Shown here in pieces: positions 26,974 through 37,377 of a stretch of 64,000 nucleotides of DNA. Numbering within the stretch: position 1 is the first letter of the stretch; every line of letters starts with the position of its first letter. Both the position numbers and the translations under genes were made by a program. Source of the stretch: an uncultured Draconibacterium sp. (lineage in GTDB: Bacteria; Bacteroidota; Bacteroidia; Bacteroidales; Prolixibacteraceae); assembly GCA_947492175.1 (NCBI GenBank), contig CANLMQ010000018.1:1-64000 (forward strand), given 5' to 3'. The notes beneath the pieces were generated by a model. It did not search any database, was not told the origin of the DNA, and saw nothing but the letters and a program-made list of their open reading frames with translations.

Positions 26974-29900
26974 TTACCTTTTAATAATCCTTTCTGATTT
27001 AACGATTTCATCATTACTGATTAAAGTAATAACGTAAACGCCTGTAACCAGATTACCAGTACGGATCTCTTCAGTTGGAGAATTAATATCTAGAACACGC
27101 TGACCTGCGATGTTTGTAAGAACAACTCTTGTCAGTTTATCGTAGTTTTTAATCTTAATGCGATCATTGAATGGATTAGGATAAACTTGGAATTCAAGAT
27201 CTTGTAAAGTTGGAAGTTCAACATCAGTTGCATAATCTTCACCAGTCGTGAATGTCCATTCTTTACCTAATTCACTTGCAACGTCGCCAGCCCATGCAGC
27301 TCCGTCACCCATTACAATACCACTGTCTACAGCAACTGTATAAGTAGTATTCAGGTCAAGTTTACCTGCTACATTATAGTCATAATCTACAGTTATTGTA
27401 GTTCCATCTTCGCTAAGCATATCTTCAGTAAGCGCAATTTCTAATGTTGGATTAGCTGAATCTTTAGCTGTTACAACCAAATAACCCTCAACATCATTGT
27501 TCCATGTTACAGAATCTTTAAATACAATTTCGAAAATTGCATGGTTGTCAGCAATAGTATCCATTGGAGTAACAGTATCCAGTACAGGAGCTACTCTAGG
27601 CATTTCAACAACATTCAAATTAAGCACTACATCACAACCAGTTTCAGTATCGATGTATGGAATTTCATAATCACCACCATATACTACTGTATCCATTTCA
27701 ACACCAGCATCAGTATAAGTATATGTTGTTGAATCATCAACATAAATGCTAATTGTATCGTAAGCCATAGGTTCAATTGCACGTTCTACAGTTACAGAAC
27801 CATTATAACCGCAATACATTCTGGCTTCTACGTTCAGGTCGTACATTCCCGGATCAACAGTGAAAACTGCGCTACCGCCTAGTTCTGCTACATTGGCTTG
27901 TTCATCACCAAGTGTTACAACAAACGGAGCGACACCACTATTTACGGTTACAGTTACGATCGACTGACAAGCTTCAGTAGCAGCTACTTCATAAGAAACT
28001 GAAGTAGAAGAGAATACTGAATCGAAAGTCATTGTATCAGGTTCTGACATACAACCTAAAGTATCAACTACCATGAATACCCAGTGTTTGTCATCCACAT
28101 TCTCGGTATCGTATGTAAACATCTGGTTCAAAGCAATACTTGAAGTGAACCATTCATCATGTTTGGTCCAAGCAGGATTAACCTGATCTTCAATTTCTTT
28201 GTACCAAACCTGGAATGAACGTCCTTCTGTACCTGTAGCAGTTACCAATGCAGAGGCTTTTGGATCGTCTTTACAAGTAGTGTTTTTAATCGTCATTTCA
28301 ACTTCAACAGGTGCTACAATAAAGGTATCAGCAGAAGCTTCACAATCGTTAGCATCAATAGCAGAAATTCTATACCAAAGGTCGCCATAACCATTGAATG
28401 TTCTGGTGAATCCATATATATCATCCGACAAGCTGTCTACTCTTTCAGTCATCGCTTCATCTGTAAACGCTTCCCATGTGTATTTATACAATGGTTTATC
28501 GTCAGGTCCGTATCCAAATGGAGTACCACCGCTCACTACTTCTAATTCGAATAAACCACCCTGATCGCCTGCACAAATAAATGAATTTTGTTTGGCTTTC
28601 ATCTCTACAATAAACGGTTCTGGCTGTAGTACATATTGATGATCAACTACAGATTCACAACCTTCAGCATCTGTGATAACGATTGAGTAGTAATCAGCAT
28701 CAGTCATTGTTGCAGTTTCTTGTTTGTTGGTTGATGCCAATAAACCATCCAATGTTATATCTGAACTAACTGTACTTGTATACGTTTTGTCAACTACTGT
28801 TTCACCATCGTACGCAACACCATATACATGGATTGTCCAAGGACCACCATTACCACCGGTAATGCTTCCTATTGTAATGCTACCATTGGCACTTGCATAA
28901 CATTCAGCATCTTCTTGTCCAAGGCTAATAGCTCTAATTGGATCTGGTTCCAGAACAGTTGTTCTGTGGTGTAGTATTGGAGTACCATTCTCATCTGTTG
29001 AGAAACCAGCAATACAACCAACAGAATCCCTTACATATCCTACCCAAGTAGCAGCAGTTACTTCAAATACTGGATCTTTTTGCCATTTTAAGCCATCAAG
29101 ATAAGTATCTACATCTAATACATCTGGGAATAAGTGAGATCCAGGACTTGGAACTAATGTAGAATCAACTGCATACCAGTAACCTCCATCTGCTAATTGA
29201 ACACCACCTGTAGCATGTACTTCGACTTTTCCTTTTCCACCATAGCACAATGCGTCTTCAAGTTTTTCAACTACAACAATTTGCAATGTATCCGGATTTT
29301 CAATCTCGCCTGATTCTTTATAGATCCAGCAAGCGTTGTAATCTTTGATGTGAATAGTATAGTGTCCGTAAACCAAATTATTGAATGTAAATTCATTGTC
29401 TACAGTCTCAAACCAGGTAATTCCGTCAGCTACTACACTGTAGTCACCTTCTTCCACTTGCAATGCAGGGTTATAATCAGCAGGTCCTTCCAAACCTACC
29501 AGATAACCTTGGAAGTCATCACCAGTTTCACCTGGAGTTCCACCGGTAATATCTTTCAATTCAATTTTACCAGTTGCAGTATTATGACATTGAACATCGA
29601 TCCAGCTTGGTACATAGGTTATAGCTGCTGGCTCTTCTACAGTAACCTCATAAATTGCGAAACAACTGTTTTCTGAATTCTGATAAGGAGCAAAATCTCC
29701 CCAAGTTTCTTCATCATCAGCATAACCAGAGTAAGTAGTAACAGGATTTTCATAACCGTTATCGGCAACATCCTGACTCCATTCGTAAACTTTAATTACA
29801 TAATCTCCGGCAGTCAAATTGTTAAATACGAATCCGCTTTCAGGAATTACGTTTGCAGTTTGAGTTTCCAGTTTAGCAACACCATCCCACAATTCAACGT

Positions 29901-32900
29901 AGTAATTGAATACATTTGAAGTTTCTTCAATGTTCCAACCACCTTCAATGTTAAACATGATGGCTCCGTCATCTACAACACCTTCATTCAATTCTGTTTG
30001 ATTATTACAACTTACTTTTTGAGTAGTAACATCAACTACAGCAAGTTTTGCAGGCTGTTTTATATCAACTTCAACCGGGCCATAAATACATCCTTTTGCA
30101 TCACGAATCCAGATTTTCTTAACATCTGCACGAACTCTGCGGTCGAACATATACATTCCATCCTCGGTCCATCCTTCGCTTTCAGTATTGTACCATCTTT
30201 CTTCAGGAATAGTAGTAATATCCTCAAATACACTTGTATTTTCTGTTACTTCCTCGTAAGGTGCAGTTCCACCAGAGATTTTGTAGCGTAAAATACCATC
30301 GTGTGTTTCAAAACAACTTGGGTAAACCAAAGTATATTCTAAACGTAATGGTTCCGGTTGAGTAAATTTCAGTTCGTAAGTTACATTACAGCCGTTTTTA
30401 TCTTCGATTGTTAAAGTATAACATCCTGCAGGTAGATCAACAAAGTCACCTGTCGTATTTGTTATTGGCCATACTCCTGTTACCAATGCACCTGCATCGT
30501 CACAGTCACTTACATAATTTAATATATACTCATAGTCGCCATAACCACCAGAAGTTGCTTCCAGCAATCCTTTTAACATGCCATCGTTAGATGGAATTCC
30601 CATTTTCTCTTCTGCATCCCAGATATTACAAGTCAAATCTTCTTTAGTAACTGCAGCCCAATCAATTTCAATTGCATCAGCGCCACCAACAGTTACGGTA
30701 TGGAACTGGATCAGATCCGGATTTTCGATACCACAGAAATCGCGTACTGCAAAATGGTAGGTACCATCCTGTACGGTTTTCACCAACAAGCTGTCGTTGT
30801 CAGGATCGCCATTTTGGAATGCAGCCCAGGTAACTTCTTCCCACCAGTTGTCGTTGGTGAAAATTTCGGCTTGCTGAGTCATCACATATTGGTAACGTTT
30901 TTCCATACCAGGAGCAATCGGAATAAGGAAACGTCCGTTATGAGCCATCAATTTAATAGTTCCATCAGTACTTCCAGCACAACCGGCATCTTCTACAGCA
31001 ACTTCAGTAAGCGCAAGAGGCAGCGGATCAATGATCTGTACTTTTTCAATATTTGAATAACATCCCCACTCGTCTTTTACCACCAACCAGTAAGTACCGG
31101 CGCTAAAAGCTGAGTTATGATTTACAACTTCACCAGTAGAAACAACAGCGGAACCCATTCCGGCAGGATCTACATCAGTAATGTAAAGAACCGGACTTCT
31201 TTGCTGTTGGAATCCCTGAAGCGGACGGGTTACCCAACCTGAATCCGAGGTCCAGATATTGATATCCATAGTAATGGTACCAGTGAAATGCTCCATTGGG
31301 TTTCCATACCATTCGAAATCATTTAAATAGGCAAAATCCATGTCAACACCTTCGTCACAATCGAAGAAAGCAGGATTCCAGAAATAGAACGGACCATTCT
31401 CATCTCCAAAAGGAGTACAGCTATTTCCTGGCTCTGCGTTAAACAGGTTGATTTTTGCTTCTGCACATGGAGTATAGATTTTATCCACAAAATCAATCCT
31501 ATTTTCTGAGTCGGGCAGGTCGATCATTACAGTTGTTTTGCATTCGTTTGCATCCATAACTGTAACGGTATGAGGTTCATTATCTATTGCAAAGTCAGGA
31601 TAACCAACCCAGCTGATCCAGTCACCATCGTCCATTTTGTACTTGTAGCTTCCATCAGAGAAAGGAGTGCCACCCCAGGCGTTTACTACCAATCTACCAT
31701 CACTGTTACCAGGACATGATGGAGGCAATGTTTGGAAGAAATTAACCCATGCATTTAATGGATCAGGCTCTTCCATAGTGAAAGGATAAACCAAATTACA
31801 ACCAATTGTATTGTCTACAATAGTAACAGTATAGTTTCCTTCATCAAGTGTCCATCCATTATTTGGTCCTTGTGCCTGTAATTCCGTAGAAGCATCATCA
31901 TCGTAAAGGATGTATTCAATGTTATGGCTAGCATTTTCGCCGCTAATTACAACTGCAACATCAGCCGATCCGCCGTTACAAAGAATTTCATCCATATCCA
32001 ACTCTACTTCATAGGTAAAGATTTTGATAGCATTGTCGCCGTTTGCATTTTCATAAATTGCAGAGCAACCGTTATCGTCGTAAATTTTTGCGTAATATAC
32101 GTGTGGAGGCAAATCTGTAGCAACTTCGTCCAAGTCTAACGTTTTAACAGGAGTACCTGAAAAATCAGAAGTAGTATATAATTCCCAGTGTGCAGAACCA
32201 CCTTTAAAAGTACCACCATTGGTTCCTGCCAGGAATGGGGCTTGATCAAGAGTAATGGTTCCGTTGTTTTCTTCACAACCAGTATCAGTATGATCCAAAA
32301 CGTTGAAAACAATAGCATCTGGTCCGTCAATTGTTACTGTAGTCTCATAGTCGCAACCCATACTGTCGGTAATTGTAATAACATGATCTCCTTTAGCTAA
32401 ATTGGCTAAAGTTGTATAATTAAAACCACGTTCTTTGTAAGTACCGTCGAGCCAGATATTATAACCATCAGCAAATGGAGTACCACCTATAAAATCGGCA
32501 CTAAACTGGCCAATGTTAACATTATAACACTCAAGGTTTACAACACCAGAAATTTGAATATCGAATGCATCAAGCGTATCAATAACTTCTACTACGTTCC
32601 ACCATCCTTCATTTCTTATATCCTGACACTCATTAGCATCCTGAACAGCTACATAGTAAACCATAGGCACTTCTTCAGTACCAGCTACACGTTCGAATAC
32701 ATTATTGGAGCTTGCATAAGGTTCAACAACAGTCATTCCCTCTGTTGGATTAATTGCATCATCCAGATCGGCTGTCACCTGAGCCCAATCTGCCGCAGGA
32801 ATTACATAATAAGTATAATTTGTTGTTCCTCCGTCAGCAAAAATCTCAATATCACCCAATCCTCCAGGACAGTCTGTATACACAGGCGATGGAGCATTAA

Positions 32901-33765
32901 ACGACAATACCTCAGGTGCAGTTACGTCGAATTTTTTATAATACGATACACAAGCACCATCCATTACACGAACAGTATTTTCAGTAGATGGAGCAGTAAC
33001 ATCTGCAACAGGATTTGCGGTAAAAGAAGAACCATTAAATGAATACGTATTACCGTCTTCTATTGGCGAAGTAACAGTAGCAACAGCATCGCTACCTGCA
33101 CAAGAAGCCATACCAGCATCTACCACTACATCTTCTATTCCTTGTTTTACAGCTAATGCACCACCACTGGTCATCTCAGTTAAAATCGGAGTAACTTCAG
33201 TAGGGTATACATTCCAGAACGAACTTGTACCCCAAGATAGTGTTGAAGCGAAATCGAAGTTCGGAACAGGTCCGTAAATATGAGGATACCCATCTAAACT
33301 AAACCTCAATGTTACCACAAGCGTTTTTTCGTTCTGCTCTGCAATTGTTTCACCAATTGTACCATTGCCTACAGGATCATCATTACTGTCCCACTCCAAA
33401 AGCAATGAACCAGCAGTCGACTCTGTAATATTAAAAGTACCGGTAGCATCCAAAACTGAATGCAAACTGGCAGCATCATAACCCACATAACTAAAATCAC
33501 TCATATTTGAATAATTCAAAACAAGTGAAAATGTGTCAATTTTTATAAAGTCGCGCATATAAATATCGACTTCATAGGTATTGTCGTAGCGATAACAGTA
33601 AGGATCATCACCGCTAGCACTCTCAGCCCAAACATGATAAGTCTCCTGGGGTTGCGCAAAAACCGCAACTGTCATTAGGATCGCAATCATGCTCAGCCCA
33701 AATTTCCGGAAAACACTGCCAAGGCCAGGTTTACCGAGCAAAAAACTTAAGGTAAATTTTCTCAT
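26974..33765 (-). CDS. giant secreted protein with cohesin-like domain, SprB-like repeats and T9SS sorting domain
   Basis: The 2263-residue protein has an N-terminal signal (membrane segment about residues 24-37 ending VAVFAQ). Residues 40-185 look like a cohesin-type beta-sandwich (EVDIYMRDFIKIDTFSLVLNY). Then come about 16 imperfect SprB/gliding-adhesin-like repeats of roughly 90-130 residues, each with a conserved Cys before a glycine-rich strand, as in VYPSCFETHDGILRYKISGG and VDVQCHNTATGKIELKDITGG-like segments. After residue 2040 a bacterial Ig-like domain (APVLDTVTPMDTIADNHAIF to WTFTTG) is followed by a type A CTD: FQVYPNPFNDRIKI, NIAGQRVL, GVYVITL, ERIIKR. It should be exported by T9SS to the surface and could act in adhesion or motility. 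It has its own promoter and terminator. Confidence 0.9.
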   Translation of the reverse strand: MRKFTLSFLLGKPGLGSVFRKFGLSMIAILMTVAVFAQPQETYHVWAESASGDDPYCYRYDNTYEVDIYMRDFIKIDTFSLVLNYSNMSDFSYVGYDAASLHSVLDATGTFNITESTAGSLLLEWDSNDDPVGNGTIGETIAEQNEKTLVVTLRFSLDGYPHIYGPVPNFDFASTLSWGTSSFWNVYPTEVTPILTEMTSGGALAVKQGIEDVVVDAGMASCAGSDAVATVTSPIEDGNTYSFNGSSFTANPVADVTAPSTENTVRVMDGACVSYYKKFDVTAPEVLSFNAPSPVYTDCPGGLGDIEIFADGGTTNYTYYVIPAADWAQVTADLDDAINPTEGMTVVEPYASSNNVFERVAGTEEVPMVYYVAVQDANECQDIRNEGWWNVVEVIDTLDAFDIQISGVVNLECYNVNIGQFSADFIGGTPFADGYNIWLDGTYKERGFNYTTLANLAKGDHVITITDSMGCDYETTVTIDGPDAIVFNVLDHTDTGCEENNGTITLDQAPFLAGTNGGTFKGGSAHWELYTTSDFSGTPVKTLDLDEVATDLPPHVYYAKIYDDNGCSAIYENANGDNAIKIFTYEVELDMDEILCNGGSADVAVVISGENASHNIEYILYDDDASTELQAQGPNNGWTLDEGNYTVTIVDNTIGCNLVYPFTMEEPDPLNAWVNFFQTLPPSCPGNSDGRLVVNAWGGTPFSDGSYKYKMDDGDWISWVGYPDFAIDNEPHTVTVMDANECKTTVMIDLPDSENRIDFVDKIYTPCAEAKINLFNAEPGNSCTPFGDENGPFYFWNPAFFDCDEGVDMDFAYLNDFEWYGNPMEHFTGTITMDINIWTSDSGWVTRPLQGFQQQRSPVLYITDVDPAGMGSAVVSTGEVVNHNSAFSAGTYWLVVKDEWGCYSNIEKVQIIDPLPLALTEVAVEDAGCAGSTDGTIKLMAHNGRFLIPIAPGMEKRYQYVMTQQAEIFTNDNWWEEVTWAAFQNGDPDNDSLLVKTVQDGTYHFAVRDFCGIENPDLIQFHTVTVGGADAIEIDWAAVTKEDLTCNIWDAEEKMGIPSNDGMLKGLLEATSGGYGDYEYILNYVSDCDDAGALVTGVWPITNTTGDFVDLPAGCYTLTIEDKNGCNVTYELKFTQPEPLRLEYTLVYPSCFETHDGILRYKISGGTAPYEEVTENTSVFEDITTIPEERWYNTESEGWTEDGMYMFDRRVRADVKKIWIRDAKGCIYGPVEVDIKQPAKLAVVDVTTQKVSCNNQTELNEGVVDDGAIMFNIEGGWNIEETSNVFNYYVELWDGVAKLETQTANVIPESGFVFNNLTAGDYVIKVYEWSQDVADNGYENPVTTYSGYADDEETWGDFAPYQNSENSCFAIYEVTVEEPAAITYVPSWIDVQCHNTATGKIELKDITGGTPGETGDDFQGYLVGLEGPADYNPALQVEEGDYSVVADGITWFETVDNEFTFNNLVYGHYTIHIKDYNACWIYKESGEIENPDTLQIVVVEKLEDALCYGGKGKVEVHATGGVQLADGGYWYAVDSTLVPSPGSHLFPDVLDVDTYLDGLKWQKDPVFEVTAATWVGYVRDSVGCIAGFSTDENGTPILHHRTTVLEPDPIRAISLGQEDAECYASANGSITIGSITGGNGGPWTIHVYGVAYDGETVVDKTYTSTVSSDITLDGLLASTNKQETATMTDADYYSIVITDAEGCESVVDHQYVLQPEPFIVEMKAKQNSFICAGDQGGLFELEVVSGGTPFGYGPDDKPLYKYTWEAFTDEAMTERVDSLSDDIYGFTRTFNGYGDLWYRISAIDANDCEASADTFIVAPVEVEMTIKNTTCKDDPKASALVTATGTEGRSFQVWYKEIEDQVNPAWTKHDEWFTSSIALNQMFTYDTENVDDKHWVFMVVDTLGCMSEPDTMTFDSVFSSTSVSYEVAATEACQSIVTVTVNSGVAPFVVTLGDEQANVAELGGSAVFTVDPGMYDLNVEARMYCGYNGSVTVERAIEPMAYDTISIYVDDSTTYTYTDAGVEMDTVVYGGDYEIPYIDTETGCDVVLNLNVVEMPRVAPVLDTVTPMDTIADNHAIFEIVFKDSVTWNNDVEGYLVVTAKDSANPTLEIALTEDMLSEDGTTITVDYDYNVAGKLDLNTTYTVAVDSGIVMGDGAAWAGDVASELGKEWTFTTGEDYATDVELPTLQDLEFQVYPNPFNDRIKIKNYDKLTRVVLTNIAGQRVLDINSPTEEIRTGNLVTGVYVITLISNDEIVKSERIIKR

Positions 33766-33872
33766 AGCATTTCTTTTAAATTGAACTTAATTGATTGATT
33801 GATTTTAATTTATTTAATTCTTTAATCATTTATCCTTGATTAATACGTGTTTTCACAAGTTTTCACATTCTA

Positions 33873-33904
33873 CAAACGTATAAAATTTTGCAACAATGTA
33901 CAAA
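33873..33904 (-). promoter_or_regulatory. promoter of the giant T9SS protein gene
   Basis: On the minus strand TTTG (33904-33901) and TACGTTTG (33880-33873) are separated by 20 nt, matching the Bacteroidota -33/-7 consensus. The start would be near 33866, leaving an approximately 100-nt leader before the ATG at 33765. Confidence 0.7.
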
Positions 33905-34166
33905 ATATATACTACATAAAATATAACGTTTAGCGTAATGTTTTCAACAGAACCATGTCAAATCCTAATCCTGTATATTAATTACTCGGGTTTTACGGTT
34001 TTAAACACTTCCAATTCTGTATTTAAATCTAATTTTATACAATTTTAAACTTATTTTTTAAATTATATATAATAACCGGAGAATTTTTTCGCTAATTTAT
34101 TACGATTAATTGCATTTAAACGAAACAAGTGAGGCATCTATAAACTAAAAAGCATAAAATTTGACC

Positions 34167-34355
34167 ATGAACAGTGTAACATTCCGAATCCAGCTATTAA
34201 TAACAGACTTCTTATCTTCAAACGTGATTTTAAAAACCATCAGTATTATGTTTATTTTATTATTTCTATTATTTAATACATCATGCAAATCGTGTAAATG
34301 TCCTGCCTATAGTCAAAGTATTCATCAAACTGAGATGGAAAAAAGGCCTGATTGA
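34167..34355 (+). CDS. small putative lipoprotein with CKCPAYS motif
   Basis: This 62-residue reading frame contains a hydrophobic segment, TISIMFILLFLLFNTSC, ending in a lipobox-like Cys, followed by KSCKCPAYSQSIHQTEMEK. Short lipoproteins with a Cys-rich CKCPAY tail occur in this phylum as far as I recall; no function is known to me. The start is unsure: the first ATG (34167) gives a long n-region, while an internal GTG or the ATG before FILLF would give a compact signal peptide. It sits alone in 900 bp of AT-rich DNA between the giant gene and gapA. The remaining sequence of that gap shows only the promoters listed. Confidence 0.45.
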   Translation: MNSVTFRIQLLITDFLSSNVILKTISIMFILLFLLFNTSCKSCKCPAYSQSIHQTEMEKRPD

Positions 34356-34567
34356 ACCGTTTTAAGCCTCTTTTCATTTATCTGAACGAATTTTAGTCAC
34401 TAAAAAATACATGTCAAACATTTACATTTCAATCAAATATGTAAAATTAAAGCCTCTGAGAATTCAATATCTGCAGTAACACTGTCCAATTGCCCGAAAT
34501 TTTTAAAACATGACATTCTAAACACTTTAATTAATTATTAAGGTTAGAAGGAAAATAAAAAAGGCAC

Positions 34568-34598
34568 TTGACTCAATACAATAAATGTATTTACTTTG
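34568..34598 (+). promoter_or_regulatory. probable promoter of gapA
   Basis: TTG (34568-34570, within CTTGAC) is followed after 21 nt by TACTTTG (34592-34598), one base short of TAnnTTTG. The implied start near 34605 leaves a leader of about 80 nt before gapA. Confidence 0.5.
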
Positions 34599-34683
34599 TG
34601 TGGCTTTTAAAATCAGGAGATTAAAACCTGAGAATTAAATAATTAGAATATTTTTCTTTTAAATAATTAAAACTTTCACAACT

Positions 34684-35685
34684 ATGATTAAAATAGGGAT
34701 TAACGGATTTGGAAGAATCGGACGTTTTGTTTTCCGTCAGGCAGTAGCTAAAGGAACTGTTCAGGTAGTAGCTATCAACGACCTTATCGATGTTGATTAC
34801 ATGGCTTACATGTTGAAATATGATTCAACTCACGGTAGATTTGATGGTACTGTTGAAGTTAAAGACGGTGCATTGGTAGTAAACGGTAACGTTGTTCGTG
34901 TTACAGCTGAAAGAAATCCTGCTGACATCAACTGGGGTGCTGTTGGTGCTGAGTACGCTGTTGAATCAACTGGTCTTTTCTTAACAAAAGAATCAGCTCA
35001 GGGTCACATCGAAGCTGGTGCAAAAAAAGTTGTAATGTCTGCTCCTTCAAAAGACGACACTCCAATGTTCGTTATGGGTGTAAACAACAAATCGTACACT
35101 AACGATATGACTTTTGTTTCAAATGCATCTTGTACTACTAACTGCTTGGCTCCTATTGCTAAAGTATTGAATGACAAGTACGGTATTGTTGACGGTTTAA
35201 TGACAACTGTTCACGCTACTACTGCAACTCAGAAAACTGTTGACGGTCCTTCTATGAAAGACTGGAGAGGTGGACGTGGTGCTGGTCAAAACATCATTCC
35301 TTCTTCAACGGGTGCTGCAAAAGCTGTAGGTAAAGTAATTCCTGAATTGAATGGAAAACTTACAGGTATGGCTTTCCGTGTTCCAACTCCTGATGTATCA
35401 GTTGTTGACCTTACTGTAAACCTTGCAAAAGGTGCTTCGTACGAAGAAATTTGTGCAGCAATGAAAGAAGCTTCAGAAGGCGAATTGAAAGGAATTTTAG
35501 GTTACACTGAAGATCAGGTTGTTTCTAACGACTTCATCGGTGAAACTCAAACTTCTGTTTTCGATGCAAAAGCAGGTATCGCTTTAACTGACACTTTCGT
35601 AAAAGTTGTATCATGGTACGACAACGAAATGGGTTACTCAGCAAAAGTTTGCGAATTGATTGAGTACATGGATTCAGTAAAATAA
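34684..35685 (+). CDS. gapA: glyceraldehyde-3-phosphate dehydrogenase
   Basis: This 333-residue enzyme converts glyceraldehyde-3-phosphate to 1,3-bisphosphoglycerate with NAD. It has the Rossmann start INGFGRIGRFVFRQA, the catalytic Cys in SNASCTTNCLAP, HATTATQKTVDGPS, and the C-terminal SWYDNEMGYSAKV. Asp at the end of beta-2 (AINDLIDVDYMAY) favours NAD over NADP. Codon usage is strongly biased to T-ending codons, as expected for a highly expressed gene. It stands alone between its own promoter and terminator. Confidence 0.98.
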   Translation: MIKIGINGFGRIGRFVFRQAVAKGTVQVVAINDLIDVDYMAYMLKYDSTHGRFDGTVEVKDGALVVNGNVVRVTAERNPADINWGAVGAEYAVESTGLFLTKESAQGHIEAGAKKVVMSAPSKDDTPMFVMGVNNKSYTNDMTFVSNASCTTNCLAPIAKVLNDKYGIVDGLMTTVHATTATQKTVDGPSMKDWRGGRGAGQNIIPSSTGAAKAVGKVIPELNGKLTGMAFRVPTPDVSVVDLTVNLAKGASYEEICAAMKEASEGELKGILGYTEDQVVSNDFIGETQTSVFDAKAGIALTDTFVKVVSWYDNEMGYSAKVCELIEYMDSVK

Positions 35686-35708
35686 TTATACAATTATATA
35701 CTGTATGG

Positions 35709-35734
35709 AAAGGGATGCCGAAAGGTGTCCCTTT
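35709..35734 (+). terminator. terminator of gapA
   Basis: AAAGGGATGCC (35709-35719), loop GAAA, GGTGTCCCTTT (35724-35734) form an 11-bp stem with two G-U pairs, followed by TTTATTT. The stable GAAA tetraloop and T-run 24 nt after the stop codon mark an intrinsic terminator. Confidence 0.85.
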
Positions 35735-35841
35735 TTTATTTGTTGAAGTTGAAAGGATTAAAGGACTGGAACCTTAGTTAATGAGATTGATAAAGATTGA
35801 ATTAAGATTAACGGAGATCGAATTCGTTTAAACACAAAAGG

Positions 35842-35866
35842 ATCTCTCGCTTTCCATTCGAGAGAT
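35842..35866. repeat. short palindrome related to intergenic repeat family A
   Basis: ATCTCTCG (35842-35849) and CGAGAGAT (35859-35866) are inverted around 9 nt and followed by GACAG. The same words occur at the ends of the palindromic element at 38741-38835, so this is probably a truncated relative. Confidence 0.4.
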
Positions 35867-35916
35867 GACAGTCGTCTAGAACTTATACCTTTTGCTTTTA
35901 ACTTTTAACTTATTCG

Positions 35917-37164
35917 CTACTCATAACGAAGCGACTCAATGGGATCTAATCTTGATGCTTTTTGAGCAGGGTAATAACCCGAAATTATTCCAACAAAGAA
36001 ACATAAAATAACACCGAGAACAATCCACGCCCAGGGAATTATAAACGAAGAGCCAATTAATATAGAGACCATATTTCCGGCAAAAATTCCCAGTAAAATA
36101 CCTACAGCCCCTCCAATTTGCCCAATAACAATAGCTTCTACCAAAAATTGTTGTTTCACAGTTGAGCTTTTTGCGCCAATGGCTTTCCGAACACCAATTT
36201 CGCGAGTACGTTCTGTAACTGTAACCAACATAATATTCATTAATCCTACGGCCGCTCCGAACAAAGTAATTAAACCAATGATTGTTGCCACCAGGGTGAT
36301 ATTCTTTATATTTTCCAATAGGATATTTGCGAGGTTATCACTTTTTTCGATATTAAAATCTGTTTCATCCAATGGGTTTAGATTCCGCACAACACGAAAA
36401 GTTGATTCTGCCTGACCTGTTGCAGCTTCCATTAGTTCCGACCGGTCTACTTTGACCTGAATATCGAAATTCATATTGGGGCGCGAGAAATAAGTCCTTG
36501 AATTTGAATAAGGAATAAAACAAACCATGTCGCTGTTCATTCCAAATCCACTTCCTTTCGAAGCCAAAACACCAACCACTTTATATTTGCCACTACCAAT
36601 ACTTATCACTTTTTGTATCGGATCTTCTCCTCCTTTAAATATACGTTTTGCCAGTTCTGCTCCCAAAAGAACAACACTCCTACCCGATTCAATATCATGT
36701 GCACTAAAACTTCTGCCCTTCCCAACTTCATATCCCGATGTCGACAGGTAGTTCTCATCAATACCCCGAACAGTAATATTCGGATTAGTTTTTTCAGCTT
36801 CGTATTTTAAGGTTGCTGTTCCGGTAGAATAAACTGAGATAGCTGTTTGAGCAGGAAAATCAAAAATTTCTTTAAACTCTTTTGCCTGGTAGTAGCTAAT
36901 ATATGCATGATTTTTTGTCCGGTAGCGATTGTTTCCGATCTGAACCCGCATACCCCGGCTACTTATCGAAAATGTATTAGCCCCCATTACTGCAAACTCT
37001 TTTGTAATAGAATGTTTAATCGAGTCGATAGCCGTTAAAATTCCCACCAGCGCGGTTATACCAACAGCAATAATTAGTACGGTTAAAATAGTACGCAGCA
37101 AATTAGTCCGAATAGAATTCAAGGCAATCCTTATATTTTCAAACAGTAACAGGCCTTTGTTCAT
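35917..37164 (-). CDS. MacB/FtsX-type ABC transporter permease
   Basis: The 415-residue permease has an N-terminal membrane helix (about residues 22-42, LLRTILTVLIIAVGITALVGIL), a large periplasmic MacB-PCD domain (about 55-280) and three C-terminal helices (from about 290, LVATIIGLITLFGAAVGLMNIML; then 335-360 and 375-400). Conserved family motifs are TERTREIGVRKAIGAK and the C-terminal YYPAQKASRLDPIESLRYE. Such mechanotransmitter permeases act in lipoprotein, peptide or drug export, not import. No ATPase or adaptor gene is adjacent, so partners must be elsewhere. Confidence 0.92.
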   Translation of the reverse strand: MNKGLLLFENIRIALNSIRTNLLRTILTVLIIAVGITALVGILTAIDSIKHSITKEFAVMGANTFSISSRGMRVQIGNNRYRTKNHAYISYYQAKEFKEIFDFPAQTAISVYSTGTATLKYEAEKTNPNITVRGIDENYLSTSGYEVGKGRSFSAHDIESGRSVVLLGAELAKRIFKGGEDPIQKVISIGSGKYKVVGVLASKGSGFGMNSDMVCFIPYSNSRTYFSRPNMNFDIQVKVDRSELMEAATGQAESTFRVVRNLNPLDETDFNIEKSDNLANILLENIKNITLVATIIGLITLFGAAVGLMNIMLVTVTERTREIGVRKAIGAKSSTVKQQFLVEAIVIGQIGGAVGILLGIFAGNMVSILIGSSFIIPWAWIVLGVILCFFVGIISGYYPAQKASRLDPIESLRYE

Positions 37165-37377
37165 TTCTCCAATTTTTAATCAAGTTAAAGATAACAAATA
37201 TTGATATGCCTCCGGTAAAAGTCATTTGTGAATGAGTAAAAGAAAACTTCATATAATTACCAATTTGAAAGAAATAATATTGCAGGCAATGCAAGTTTCA
37301 CATTTATTAAAACGTCAATCTGCTAATTGCTAAAAAATTACCTTATATTCGCACTTTTTAATTCAGAAAAATAAAAG

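Noticed and set aside
32554..33042. 162-codon frame antisense to the giant T9SS gene
   Set aside because: Long antisense frames are expected opposite repeat-rich coding sequence; composition (Cys, Ile, His rich) is not protein-like.
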